Shown here one piece after another: positions 22,457 to 33,168 of a DNA stretch of 64,000 bases. Positions within the stretch are counted from its first letter, which is position 1. Each line of letters begins with the position of its first letter. This DNA comes from Isochrysis galbana. Taxonomy: Eukaryota > Haptophyta > Isochrysidales > Isochrysidaceae. A program made the translations under genes and the position numbers. The notes beneath the pieces were generated by a model, which was given only the letters and a program-made list of their open reading frames with translations, did no database searches and was not told where the DNA came from. Location: positions 7,338,977-7,402,976 of the forward strand of contig CM030934.1 of assembly GCA_018136815.1 (NCBI GenBank), given 5' to 3'.

Positions 22457-25400
22457 ATGTCATCCTCCCCTCCTCGCGTCGGCTACCAAGGCATCCCAGG
22501 CGCCTACTCCGAGGCCGCCTCCCTCGAGGCCTTCTCCCACGCAGGAGTGCCTTCCATCACCCCGCTCGGCTTCCCTTCCTTTGAGCAGGTCTTCCACGCA
22601 CTCATCGAGAAGAAAATCGAGTATGCAGTTCTACCGGTGGAGAACACCCTCGGTGGATCTATCCACCAGAACTATGACCTGCTGCGCAGATTCGACGGGC
22701 GGGTGCACATCGTGGGCGAGCACTCTCTGCGCGTTCGGCACTCGCTTCTCGCGCTGCCAGGCGTGCCCAGAGACGAGATCAAGAAGGCGATGTCGCACCC
22801 TCAGGCGCTTGCGCAGACGGAGAACTATCTGAAGAGGGAGGGCCTCTCTCCTCTGGCGGCGTACGACACGGCGGGATCGGCGCAGCAGGTCAAGGAGCAG
22901 GGCTTGCGCGACACGGCCGCCATCGCTAGCATGCACGCCGCGCACGTCCACGGACTCGAGGTGCTCGACTACGGGATTGAGGACGATGCGAACAACTTCA
23001 CGCGCTTCGTCGTCCTCTCGCGCTCGCCGTGCGACATGGGCTCGCGCCCACGGGCGGCGGCGAAGACGTCGATCGTCTTTACGCCGCACCTGAACGAGGC
23101 GGGAGCCCTCTTCAAGGCGCTTTCCTGCTTCGCCATGCGCGACATCAACCTCTCCAAGATTGAGTCGCGGCCGCACCGGCCCGACGCGCTGCTGCAGCGG
23201 GCCGCTGGCGAGCCCGAGCCCGCCGCCGGCGAGGGCGAGCCGGCGCCGAAGCGGGCGCGCGAGGCGGAGGAGGGGCGCGCTGGCAGCGGCGGTGTGCCCA
23301 CGGCCAACTTCAAGTACGACTTCTACGTCGACCTGCTCGTCCACGTGGCCGACGAGCGCGCGCAGCACGCGCTCCGCCACCTGCGCGAGATGTGCTCGAC
23401 CGTCTCGGTGCTCGGCTGCTACCCGCTCGCGGGCGTCCTGCTCGGTGCGGCGGCGCCGCCCGCCTCGCCCAGCTCCAGTGGCGGCGGCACGCTCGCGCGT
23501 GCCTCGCGCCTCCGCGTCGCCATCGTCGGCTTCGGCACGTTTGGCCAGTTCCTCGCGCGCCGCTGGGTGCAGCGCGGACACGAGGTGCTCGCGCACTCGC
23601 GCACCGACTACTCGCGGCCGGCCGAGGCGATGGGCGTGCGCTGGGTTGCCGATGTGGGTGCCATCGCCGCGCTCAAGCCCGACGTCGTCGTTGTCTCCAC
23701 CTCCATCCTCTCCTTCGACAAGGTGCTGCGTAGCCTGCCGGCCGAGCTCCTCCGCTCCGCGCTCGTGCTCGACGTGCTCTCAGTCAAGGCGTACGCGAAG
23801 CGCACGATGCTCGAGGCGCTGCCGCCGACCGCCGACATCCTGTGCACCCACCCCATGTTTGGGCCTGACTCGGGCCGCCACGGCTGGAATGGCCTGCCCT
23901 GCGTCTACGACCACGTGCGCATCTCGGACTTCCACCGTGCTGCGCGCGCGCTCGGGCTCTTCGAGGACGAAGGCGCGCCACGCGCGCGAGGGCCCCCGCG
24001 CACCGGCCTGCCGCCCAACGCAACGCAACCCGATCCCCACCCACCCCCCGCCCTCTCCCCACCCCGCCCCTCCCCCCTCAGGCTGCCAGATGGTCAAGAT
24101 GACCTGCGAGGTGCACGACGAGCTGGCCGCCTCGTCGCAATTCGTTACGCACCTCACCGGCCGGCTGCTCGCCAAGCTGCACCTTAAGCCGTCGCCCATC
24201 GCGACACAGGGATTCAAGGCGCTGCTCCAGCTGGTGGACAACACGTGCCGCGACTCGTTCGACCTCTTCTTCGCGCTCTACTCGCACAATACCAACTCGA
24301 ACGACATGATGGACCAGTTCGGCGCCGCCTTCGACGAGCTGCGCCGCGAGCTGCTCAAGGGGCAGCCTGCTCCTCCAGGCACCGCTGAGGGCGCGATACG
24401 CGTTTCGCGTGCCGTCGCTGCCATGGAGCCGTCGGCCACCGTCGCCATCTCAGACCTCGCAATCGAGCTCAAGCGCCAGGGCAAGCCTGTGCTCTCGCTC
24501 TCCGTGGGCGAGCCCGACTTCGCGCCACCGCCCGCCGTCATGGCCGCCGCGCATGAGGCGCTCGACCAGGGCAAGGTGAAGTACACGGCGCTCGCAGGCA
24601 CGCACGAGCTTCGCACCGCGGTTTGCAAGGACCTGCTCGAGCGCAAGGGGCTGCGCTATGCGCCCGAGCAGGTGCTGTGCTGCAACGGCGCCAAGCAGGC
24701 CATCCTGCAGGCCGTGCTCGCCTTCTGCAATCCGGGCGACGAGCTCGTGCTGCCCGCGCCCTACTGGCCGTCTCACATCGGCATTCCGCAGCTGTGCGGC
24801 GTGCGGCCGGTGGTCGTGCAGACGAGCGCGCAGCATGGCTACTGCCTGCAGCCCGCCGCGCTCGAGGCGGCCATCACGCCCGCCACGCGCATGCTCGTGC
24901 TCTGCAACCCCTCCAACCCGACGGGCGCCGTCATCCCGCGCGCCACGCTCGAGGGCATCGCCGCCGTTCTGCGCCGCCACCCCAATGTCGTCGTGCTCTC
25001 CGACGAGATCTACGAGATCATCACGTACGACGAGCCGCACGTCGCCTTTGCCACCCTCGACGGCATGTTCGAGCGCACGCTTACCGTCAACGGATTCTCA
25101 AAGGGCGCCGCCATGACCGGATTCAGGCTTGGCTATGTCTGTGGTCCCACGCTAGCCATCAAGGCGATGGCCAAGGTGCAAGGCAACAATACGTCGTGCC
25201 CCTCGTCCATCGCGCAGCACGCTGGCGTCGCTGCTGTCGAGCACGCTCACGGCGACTTCGCGCACGGCTGCGTCGACAACTTCCGCGCCAAACGTGACTT
25301 TGTCGTCGGCCGGCTGCGCGCCATGCCCGGTGTCGAGTGCCCTGAGCCGCAGGGCGCCTTCTATGTCTTCCCCACCGTTTCAGCCTTTTACGGCCGAGCA

Positions 25401-25595
25401 CCGCCGGGAGGGGCGCCGCTCGCCGGCTCGGTCGCCATCTGCGACTACCTGCTCCGTGCCGAGCACCTGGCCGTCGTGCCGGGCGACGCGTTCGGTGCAC
25501 CCGACTGCGTCCGCCTCTCGTACGCCACCTCGATGGAGGTGCTTAAGGAGTCGATGGACCGAATGGAGCATGGGCTGGCCCAACTGGTCGGCTAG
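22457..25595 (+). CDS. trifunctional prephenate/arogenate dehydratase - arogenate dehydrogenase - aromatic aminotransferase
   Basis: Two exons, 22457-23972 and 24082-25595, give about 1009 residues. Residues 8-185: prephenate dehydratase fold with the TRF motif (NNFTRFVVL). Residues 204-330: ACT regulatory domain with the Phe-binding IESRP motif and a low-complexity insertion. Residues 352-600: NADP-dependent TyrA of the plant arogenate dehydrogenase type (GFGTFGQF nucleotide loop; THPMFGPDSG; GCQMVKMTCEVHDE across the splice). Residues 615-1009: class I PLP aminotransferase (NPSNPTGAV, DEIYE, Lys846 in SKGAAMTG, and an Arg in VRLSYA). Together they could transaminate prephenate to arogenate and turn it into Phe and Tyr. 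The intron 23973-24081 (109 bp) has a GC donor and AG acceptor; this junction alone keeps frame and family sequence. The ATG at 22457 is the first in frame; no plastid signal is visible, so it is cytosolic unless an upstream exon exists. Aminotransferase substrate is inferred from context. Confidence 0.93.
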
Positions 25596-25827
25596 TCGCG
25601 CCAGGCACATCTGCGCACCTCACTGAGGTGTCAGGCCGGGTCGGCTCGCCTGTCGCGCACGGTAGACAGGGGATCGGTGGGGTGGCCCGGAGCATCCCGT
25701 GGTAGTCACAGGCGGGGATGCGCGAGATCCATGACGTGCCCTTGGTACGCCGCCCACCAATGATGCCGTAGGCAGGCACTGCGGAGGCATGCATACCGGG
25801 TCGCCACCATGAACCGAGATGAACCCT

Positions 25828-26097
25828 CATTGCAAATCGGCATTTATGGGCGAGACATAATCCATCGAGCGCCTCATTCATCCTACGCCATGTCATCCGA
25901 CCCGCATCATCAATGCCTTTCCTTTTCTCTGGCTAGCTGAGGAATGAATTCGCTCGGCGAATTATTCGGTTCATTGCAAATCGGCATTCATGGGCGAGAC
26001 ATAATCCGTCGAGCACCTCATTCGCCCTCCCCACATCGTCAATGCCTTTCCTTTTCTCTGGCTAGCTGAGGAATGAATTCGCTCGGCGAATTATTCG
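25828..26097. repeat. tandem duplication, about 135-bp unit
   Basis: Two direct copies, about 25828-25969 and 25972-26097, each starting CATTGCAAATCGGCATT and ending GGCGAATTATTCG, roughly 90% identical with small indels. They lie in the 3' flank of the aromatic biosynthesis gene. Nothing else is recognised between 25596 and 26129. Confidence 0.85.
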
Positions 26098-26129
26098 CTA
26101 CTGAGCGAACAGAGAGATGACAAGGCGAT

Positions 26130-27233
26130 GTTACGTGGGCTACGATAAAAAAAAAACATCTGAAGATTCTGGGCTACACACCTACTAGTCTCGGGTCTTC
26201 CCGTTTCTAACTAACACCGCCCTTATATTCCCTCCCTCCACCTCTTCCCCTGCCCCCCTTCGTTCCTTTTTTTTCGGTTTCCGGGGTCCGGCCTCGGTGC
26301 ACTACCTGAGGCCTGGTTTGGAGTGTGGGTTTGGGCAGGCCTTTTGTTCCGAGTTGCTGTGTCTCGTGCCCACTTGGGTGCTTGTTGGGCTTATGGTCTG
26401 CATCGGTTGCGTGTGCGCCTCTTTTTGTCTGTCTGTGTGACTTGTACGTTGCTCCCTCGCCATTGTTGTGTTACTCCCTGGCCCCTTCGACAGCGTTTGC
26501 TATCCCCAGCTTGATGGCCAGCTTAGCTAGCTCCTCGCTGGGTTTCAGCCCATTTCTGTCGTTCAATGTGTACACGGGTCTCAGGTCGCTGATGTCTATC
26601 CTCTTTTTGGGTTTCCTTCCCATTCCCGCCTGGGCCGTTCTCGCCGAGTCGGTGTTTTGTGTGTAGAGTAGTGCTTTGCTTAGCGTGGTGTATCTTTCTA
26701 TTACTCTTATTAGAATCGATTCCTCTGAAAAATCTATACCGTCGTAGTGTATTCTATAGAAATCCGTGATGATATATCTCCACGCTAGTAGATATAGTGT
26801 GCATAGTGATTTCGGGGCGTTTCCTTTCGGGAATATGAATAGGTTATCGATGATGACGTCCTCCCTGTCCCTATCCGCCCTGGGCGTAAAGCGGGTGACT
26901 TTGTCCAGTGTTTCTAATATTTTGGTTATTTTTGGGCATCGCCCAGGTGTGTCGAGCATTCATCCGCCTCCTTACATAAACGGCATGTACTGTCTCGTCC
27001 CGGGAAGCGGTTGTACGTGCCCATTCGTCTATGGGTGATGTGTTTGTAGTGTAGGTGCATGTCGCGCGCCGTCACCAACGGAGAGGTGTAGAGCCGCGCT
27101 ATGTGCGCCCATGTGTCTTCGGAGACTCGAAGTCTTTCCTCCCATTTGGTTGGCCCTGTAAGGCGTTTGCGTTTGCGGTCTATTCTTTGGAGAGCTTCTG
27201 TCAGGTGTTCTACTTGTTACGTGGGCTACGATA
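26130..27233 (-). mobile_element. 5'-truncated LINE-like retroposon with 18-bp target duplication
   Basis: The 18-mer GTTACGTGGGCTACGATA stands at 26130-26147 and again at 27216-27233, a target-site duplication around a 1068-bp insert. The insert read on the minus strand contains a CxxC...H zinc-knuckle-like stretch (STCRLCKEADECSTHL, about 26950-27000) in one frame and, at 26471-26959, a C-terminal frame with LAWRYIITDFYRIHYDG and GRKPKKRIDISDLRPVYTL, followed by a GC-rich 3' region and a final GAATCTTCAGATG plus a T tract. The same words recur at 37.9, 45.3, 46.2, 49.6 and 63.7 kb, defining a family. No reverse transcriptase domain is left here, so the LINE assignment rests on the zinc-knuckle end, truncation and target duplication. 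Confidence 0.75.
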
Positions 27234-28920
27234 TGTGTGCCATTTATATGTTCTGTGCACAAAACTATTATTATAGTTTGACCTACACTTTATAGTATTG
27301 TTACATTGTTACCGCACACGCGTCAACTATCGTTAAGACAATAGGGTCGTGGAGCGCGCGCCGCTCCCCTCGCTCGTTGCTAGCGCCTTCCATCTGCGCG
27401 CGTCCCCGCGTGCTGCGACAAGGTGGCGCTTGCGCTCGTCCCGATCGGGATTTTTTCATTTGACCGCGCATTGCGCATTCCTCCGCGCGCGCTGCTGCGC
27501 TGCCCGCTAAAGCAATAAGGCTTTGATCCAATTAGATATCAGTAGAGTGTTAACCAGTTAACACACACCTGACGGATCCGAGGTTACCACTACCTCAGAT
27601 GGGAACGGAGGGGACGGAAGGGAAGCGGCGAGAGGCGCGGCTGGAGTTGGGGACGGGCCAATGACGCGCTCACCCGCCTCCAGAGGGGACAGGGAGACGG
27701 GCTTGGGTGAGGCAGAGCGAGGCGACGGGGCGGACATAGCGAGGACGAGAGCGAGGGCGAGGGTGAATGCACGAGTGTATTAGGACTGGGGATGCGTAGA
27801 GTGAGTGTTGACCCCTGGAGGCTCTTGCTCTTGGAGGCCGGCTCAAGGGGCAGAGGACAGAGGACAGAGGAGGCTGGAAGAAGGAGAAGTTGATTCCCGC
27901 TTTCGAGGCACATGTGCACAAGTCGGGTTGCTGGGACTGGGAAGCTATTGTGACCGTGTTGTGGGACCCGCCCGCGGATGAGTTGGACGCGCAGCAAGGG
28001 CGAAAGCGTGCGCCGCCACAGGCACGCGCCACCGCACCTGTAACATATGCGCTGGGGTAAGGGGGGCTTTGGATGGGGATGGCATGCAGTCTTAGTAAGT
28101 TGGTAAGTTACGTCTAAGTCTTAGGTTCAGGTTTTGGTAGCAGTGTGCAGTGTTCTTATGTGTTTGTCTCTTGGCTCTTGGCACTTCTTCTTTCTACATA
28201 GGATACAAGCATACTTAATCACACCACTTGCTCTGTGCTCTGTGCTCCTCATACGTCATACGTCGACGCTCTCCTACAAGCCCACAAGCCCACTAGTCGG
28301 CACGTGCTGGTGCAGACTGATGTGCGCAAACGCGTACCGTATACCTAGGGCTGCTTACCACACTCACACACCACACCACGCCCATACCCATGGATGGGCG
28401 GTAGCCGCCAAGGGGATGCTTACCCATGGCCCAACCATAGCTTTTTTGTGTATGGGTTGCACTTTAAATATGGGACTTTGGGACCTTGAAGGACAAAATG
28501 ACATGGATTGAGATGCGCCCGATATTGACAGTCGGTACAGGCGTACAGGCTCCGGCACGTGCACGTGGTGCGTTAGCGACACAACCCTCTTCAATGCCGC
28601 CCAACCCTTTGGTTGCAGGCCGGGCCAGTACATGTGGGCTGAGCACAGTGCACAATGCCTGACTGGGCCTAAAGCCTCAAGGGGGCAAAATACCGAGGGG
28701 GAGAACAATTGTGCTAGGAATTGGCTAAGCACCGAGTAGAGCTAGAGTACTCTACGGTCTACGGTCTACGGCTCCATATTCGAAGAGCGGGGTTTTCGCG
28801 CCCTCTCCACTCTCCCGCCCGCCTCCCCCCCCCCCCCCCCCCCGCTCTCGGCGCGTTTTCCCACGAAGAGCTCTCCCCCCCCCCAACTCCCCCCCGCCGA
28901 CACACCGCGACTTCTTCTTC
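27234..28920. other. intergenic, no gene recognised
   Basis: Mixed-composition sequence. 27340-27500 is GC-rich with GCGCGC words; 27600-28040 resembles neither the neighbouring genes nor the LINE family; 28090-28720 is T-rich and non-coding in appearance. Frames of up to 135 codons exist on the minus strand (27590-28032) but are Pro/Ser/Leu-rich without recognisable motifs, and start only at non-ATG codons or inside repeats. Confidence 0.4.
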
Positions 28921-28921
28921 T

Positions 28922-29215
28922 CTCTCCTCTCTTCTCTTCCCTCTCTCTCCTCTCCTCTCTTCCCTCTCCCTCTCCCGCTCTCCTCTCCTCTCCTCTCCTC
29001 TCCTCTCCTCTCCTCTCCTCTCCTCTCCTCTCCTCTCCTCTCCTCTCCTCTCCTCTCCTCTCCTCTCCTCTCCTCTCCTCTCCTCTCCTCTCCTCTCTCG
29101 CGCTCTCCCTCTCTCCTTTCCTCTCCTCTCCTCCCTCTCCGCCCCGCCCTGCTTGTCCCTCCCTCCTTCCGTCCCTCCCTCCCTCTCTTTCTTGCTCCCC
29201 CTCTCTTCTCTTCCG
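28922..29215. repeat. (TCCTC)n homopyrimidine tract upstream of 29249
   Basis: Almost pure pyrimidine for nearly 300 bases; 28978-29095 is an uninterrupted CCTCT/TCCTC pentamer array. It ends about 30 bases before the ATG at 29249, so it lies in the 5' untranslated region or core promoter. C runs (28826-28843, 28875-28884) precede it. Confidence 0.9.
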
Positions 29216-29248
29216 CTGCTTCGAAACCGCTGGCGGCTCACGTGAACG

Positions 29249-30898
29249 ATGGAGGCGTTCGATGAGGCGGAGCTCTTCTCCGAGGCGGTACGCGCGGCGG
29301 ACGAGCGCGCCGAGGCGGCCGAGGCCGCTCACAGCGCTCGCACCGTCAGCGCGGCCGCCGAGAGCCGCCGCGCGGCAGAGAGCGCTGCCTGGCGCGCAGA
29401 GCTCTCTCGGAGGGAGCTGCTCGAAGCGGAGATGCGCGAGCTTGAGGTGGCGTACGCCGCCTGTTACGACGCGCTCTGCGCAGAGCGCGAGGCGCGCGAG
29501 CGTATCGCGCAGCGAGCAATGGACATATCGGGCCTTTGGGCGCTCCGTGCGCGGTCATTTGGCGAGTCTGATGTGGGCGAGCCACAGCTCGATACAGAGA
29601 GCAAGGCTAGGCTGAGGGAGGAAGAGTGGCACAAGATGGCCGACTACGCGGACGAGGCCGTCTCTGCCCTGCAAGATTTCAGCGACTTTGCACACTCAGG
29701 GGCGCTCGGGCCAGTCCCAGACGCGAGACCGTCCGTTTCGTCGGCCGAGTCGCGTGGGATGCGCGAGGCGGCAAAGAAGCGGGTTGAGGTGGTAGAGCAC
29801 GTGATGCGCGCGGCGGCCGCCGCCAAGAACAGCGACCTCTACCATGCGGCGCGCAACCGCCTCGAAGAGGCACAATATGACGCCGACTACGTGGTGTCGC
29901 GCTGTGGTGGCGCGGCCGAGTCGGCGGCGCTCGCTGCCGCGCGCGCCAAGGCTGATGACTGGGAGGCGCGCGCGCGCGCCTTGCAGGCCAGCGTGGACGA
30001 GCTCGAGCTCGAGCTAGCTTCGCGCCCCAATGCACGCGAGTTTGCAGACGCAATCAAGCGGGCTCAGCGTGCGGAGGCCGCGTTGGCCGAGGAGCGACGC
30101 GCCGTCTCACAGCTGCTCGAGGGCCACCGTTCGACAGACCGATGGGAGGCCGACCGTCGGCGCGAGCCCGTTTCGCCTTGCGAGACGCGTTCAGCACTGT
30201 CGGCGCGCGACGCGATTCGCAGGGACAAGCACGCGTGGTACACGACGGGGGCGCACGCTCAGCCGCCGCATGGCATCGAGCGGCCCACCCGACCCGACTG
30301 CAGTGTGGCGGCTCGCAGCCGCGGCAATTACTGCGGTCCTGGGCGTGGTGGGCCGGCACCCCCAGAGCGCGAGCTCTTGGAGCGGCTATGCGACGCGCTC
30401 GGTGTCGTGTCGCCCGCTTATCTCGGCGTGGCCGTCGACGAGATGCAGGCGACAGCCGCTTCATGGCCTCGTCTGCAGGCCTTTGTCCAATCCGTGCTCG
30501 GGATCCTGCGCTCGGCGCCCACAACTGACGGCGACGACCCCACTGCCTCTCCCGCTCTCGCCCTAGCTGAGCTCAGCCGGTGGGCCGCCGAGAGGCCCGA
30601 GATTACGCGACTACAATCCTACGTGGCGGACGATCTACGCGAGGCACTCCTGAGCGCCCCGACCGGTGTGCGCGAGCTCGTCCCACCACAGGCTTCCGGG
30701 GGGGCGATCCCGAAGGACTGGCGCCGCCATGCGGCGTGGACCGGCTCGGCGCCCATGCCGCAGACTCCGCATACCCTTAGACCCGTGCGGTGGCTGCGCG
30801 GCGGGACCGCAGGCTCGAGGGGCGCCAGTCGCGACCTTGAGGCCAAGGCAGCGAGGGTGCAGGCTTCACTCATCGAGTGGCTTGCTTCGGACTTGTAG
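29249..30898 (+). CDS. alanine-rich coiled-coil protein, possibly CEP70-like
   Basis: A single uninterrupted frame of 549 residues from ATG 29249 to TAG. Residues 1-110 and 215-300 are Ala/Glu/Arg-rich and should form coiled coils. Around residue 255 the stretch LELELASRPNAREFADAIKR resembles the E-x-RP-x-x-x-(D/E)(F/W) signature of centrosomal CEP70 proteins, and residues 370-430 (ERLCDALGVVSPAYLGVAVDE then SWPRLQAFVQSVL) resemble the helical C-terminal part of that family. If right, it would act at the basal body of a flagellate cell. The remainder (residues 300-365 and 480-530) is low-complexity. The long TCCTC tract immediately upstream probably belongs to its leader. The CEP70 link is a weak similarity seen by eye; otherwise it is a coiled-coil protein of unknown function. 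Confidence 0.7.
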   Translation: MEAFDEAELFSEAVRAADERAEAAEAAHSARTVSAAAESRRAAESAAWRAELSRRELLEAEMRELEVAYAACYDALCAEREARERIAQRAMDISGLWALRARSFGESDVGEPQLDTESKARLREEEWHKMADYADEAVSALQDFSDFAHSGALGPVPDARPSVSSAESRGMREAAKKRVEVVEHVMRAAAAAKNSDLYHAARNRLEEAQYDADYVVSRCGGAAESAALAAARAKADDWEARARALQASVDELELELASRPNAREFADAIKRAQRAEAALAEERRAVSQLLEGHRSTDRWEADRRREPVSPCETRSALSARDAIRRDKHAWYTTGAHAQPPHGIERPTRPDCSVAARSRGNYCGPGRGGPAPPERELLERLCDALGVVSPAYLGVAVDEMQATAASWPRLQAFVQSVLGILRSAPTTDGDDPTASPALALAELSRWAAERPEITRLQSYVADDLREALLSAPTGVRELVPPQASGGAIPKDWRRHAAWTGSAPMPQTPHTLRPVRWLRGGTAGSRGASRDLEAKAARVQASLIEWLASDL

Positions 30899-32235
30899 TG
30901 AGAAAGTCTTTGAAGACGCCCGATCTGCGGTGCACCTCAACCATAGTGAGAAGCCACCGGGGGCGTTTTGAGTACGATGGCGGCCGGGATATAGGTACGC
31001 CTTTCATGCACGCGCCCAACGGGATAACACCGATGAACCCAGCACAGCCGAGCTGCGTCCTCCTGCGAGTCCGACCAGGTGTCCTGGATGTTGTGCATAG
31101 AACATTGATGTACTCATCGGGTTGATGCCTCTGCGCGTCCTCTTGTTCAGCCACGGGGACTGAACGACGCATCAGAGGGTAGGGGCGCTGCACATACTCG
31201 TACTCATGTTGTCATTGAATGTCAAAGTTCATGCTTTAGACAGCCCCGCGCTTTGGGGACGAGGCTGTCAAAGGGCGGTCAAACAGGGGCTTTTTAACTT
31301 CTAGTAGTAGTAGTAATACTAGTTAGTAAGGGCTGGGCTGCATTTTTTGACCGTGGTGCGATGTTCAATAAAAAACCTCCACGGGGGGCCACCTGCCACT
31401 ACGAAAGTCTTCGCCAAGAAATGGTGCGATTGGCCCCCCTCTCCTCCTCTCTCCCCCTCCGTCACGCGCGCTCACGCTCTAAGATAAAAAGCGTTCATTT
31501 GTCTTAGGGCCTACTTAGGGCGGTCAAACAGGTTTTTTATTAGGGGCCATTAGGGGCGAGAAAATGGCCGTCTCAGAATTGAGGAAATTTGAGGATTTTT
31601 TTCGGTAGAAAGTTCCCAATACACCCAACTAGCACACTAGCACATATCCGGGGGCCATTTGGATCCGGACCCCCCCCCCCATGCGAAGGAGCCCGATTTC
31701 GGTGCGACGTACAGATGGTAGACTTCCTTCTTGCCTTGAGTGAGTGACTATGATGCCCTCCGGGGTGACCACTTTGGTGCGTTCTTAATTACCTTGGAGG
31801 GAAAAAAAGCCTTGATTCTCGACCGCCTTCGCGAGGGAGTTGATGGTGATAAGCTCTTTCATTTGGAATTTGTAATTACACAGACAGCACGCCAGCGCCA
31901 TCATTCGCAGGCTCAGCCTCACGCGCGTTGAGCTGAATGCGCTGCGCGTGGGACAGCTGGCCAGTGGGGCCTACGGGCCTACGCACGCCGCGCGCGACGG
32001 CCGCAGCCTGAGGACACTTTTGCTTCGGCCTCCCAGGCCATGCCCTCCGCCTGCACCCCCTTAAGCGCTGCTCCGGCTGCCGCAGCGCCAAGCGGACGCG
32101 TAGGAAAGCCATGGCCACCCGCCCGCACCCCCCTTTCGCCGCCCCCGCACGGCAGAGACTCCGCTTATCCCCCCCGCCGCGCGGCCGCGGAGATTTGGAC
32201 TCCCTTTTTTATGATCGCGAAGTAGTTTTATGATT
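30899..32235. other. intergenic with repeat fragments
   Basis: 31265-31305 (GGGCGGTCAAACAGGGGCTT, then TTAACTTCTA) is the reverse complement of words at about 41063-41102 and 41260-41300, so a dispersed repeat. A second partial copy is at 31520-31545. A short open stretch at 31743-31880 (YDALRGDHFGAFLITLEGKK) looks protein-like but has no ATG or known family. The rest is GC-rich without support for a gene. Confidence 0.45.
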
Positions 32236-32239
32236 TTCT

Positions 32240-32830
32240 AAGTAGTATCGTTGGTCTTGTGGCCCTTGGCCCTTGGGGCCCGCCACTTGTGCGGTGGTTC
32301 TCGCTCGTCGTGGCCGTGTGTGGGAGAGGGGAGAGGCCTGTTGGCCTTTTTGGCTCTGGCTTGTAGGCTGTCATGTCCCTTTTGTCCAGGGGCCAGGGGC
32401 CTGTGCGTGCGTCTTCCTCTCATTGAGGCAGTTGATGCTCAGGCCCTTGTTGGGGAAGGTTGAGTTGTCTCGTCGGGCCTGTGTCTCGTGCTCACGCACG
32501 AGGCCAGCGCCGCGACTGTGTAGGGGCCCAGCCCGAAGGCTTTCCCTATGGGAGGCGACTGTGTGTCGCAGTGGCATGCTGCTTGTGCTTTGGGGTTGGC
32601 CCTGGGGCTGGCTGGAGGGACGGGCTGGTGTGGGTGGCCATGGTGGCCATGGTGGCCATGTTGGTGTAGGGCTTGCGGGTGGTGGCACGGGCCGTGGCTC
32701 GTGCGCACCTGATCGGCCTTGGGCGTAGCGCGCGCGCGCTTTGGCGCGCCGCGGCCATGGTCGCGGCCCGATCGGCCGGCGCGGCGGGGGTGGCGGCAGG
32801 GGAGGAGGGGAGCGGCGCGCGCTCCATGAC
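32240..32830 (-). mobile_element. LINE-like 5' region (ORF1-type fragment)
   Basis: On the minus strand a Pro/Ala/Arg-rich frame begins MERAPLP near 32825. The segment shares its layout with 46690-47515, 56380-56810 and 58995-60090: GCGCGCTCCATG, then words such as GGGCCGTG and GCACCTG, then Pro-rich coding. In the better copy at 47.5 kb the start is also MERA. A tandem TGGCCATGG repeat sits at 32635-32660. Composition (over 70% GC) differs from the AT-richer flank that begins at 32830. Confidence 0.45.
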
Positions 32831-33168
32831 CCTATCTGTTTAAAGATAGTTGAGTGGGTAGTAGCATAAGCACACTGCATCACGCCGCGGACATTTAGCG
32901 GGGATTATTAAGATATTATTTCTACGATAGGCAAAAAGCACAAAGTAGGTCAATATATGAACTTACCTATAAGCTGAAGAGAAATCGGCCTTGGGCGCTT
33001 TGGCGAGAATGGGCGAGAACCGGCCAATGTTCTCAAGTGTGGGTGTATCCTTGGATCAAGTACCCGGACGAGCGTTTCACTCCCATCGCCTTGGCGTGAG
33101 CACAGACAAGTTGCGGGATCGCCCCATCACTACGCAGCGTTGTCTTGCATCATCCACTCGCGGACCTC

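Noticed and set aside
22631-25040. Large minus-strand frames opposite the aromatic enzyme
   Set aside because: Codon-bias shadows of a GC-rich gene; Arg/Ala-rich without motifs.
28759-29332. Minus-strand Arg/Glu-rich frames over the TCCTC array
   Set aside because: Pentamer-repeat artefact.
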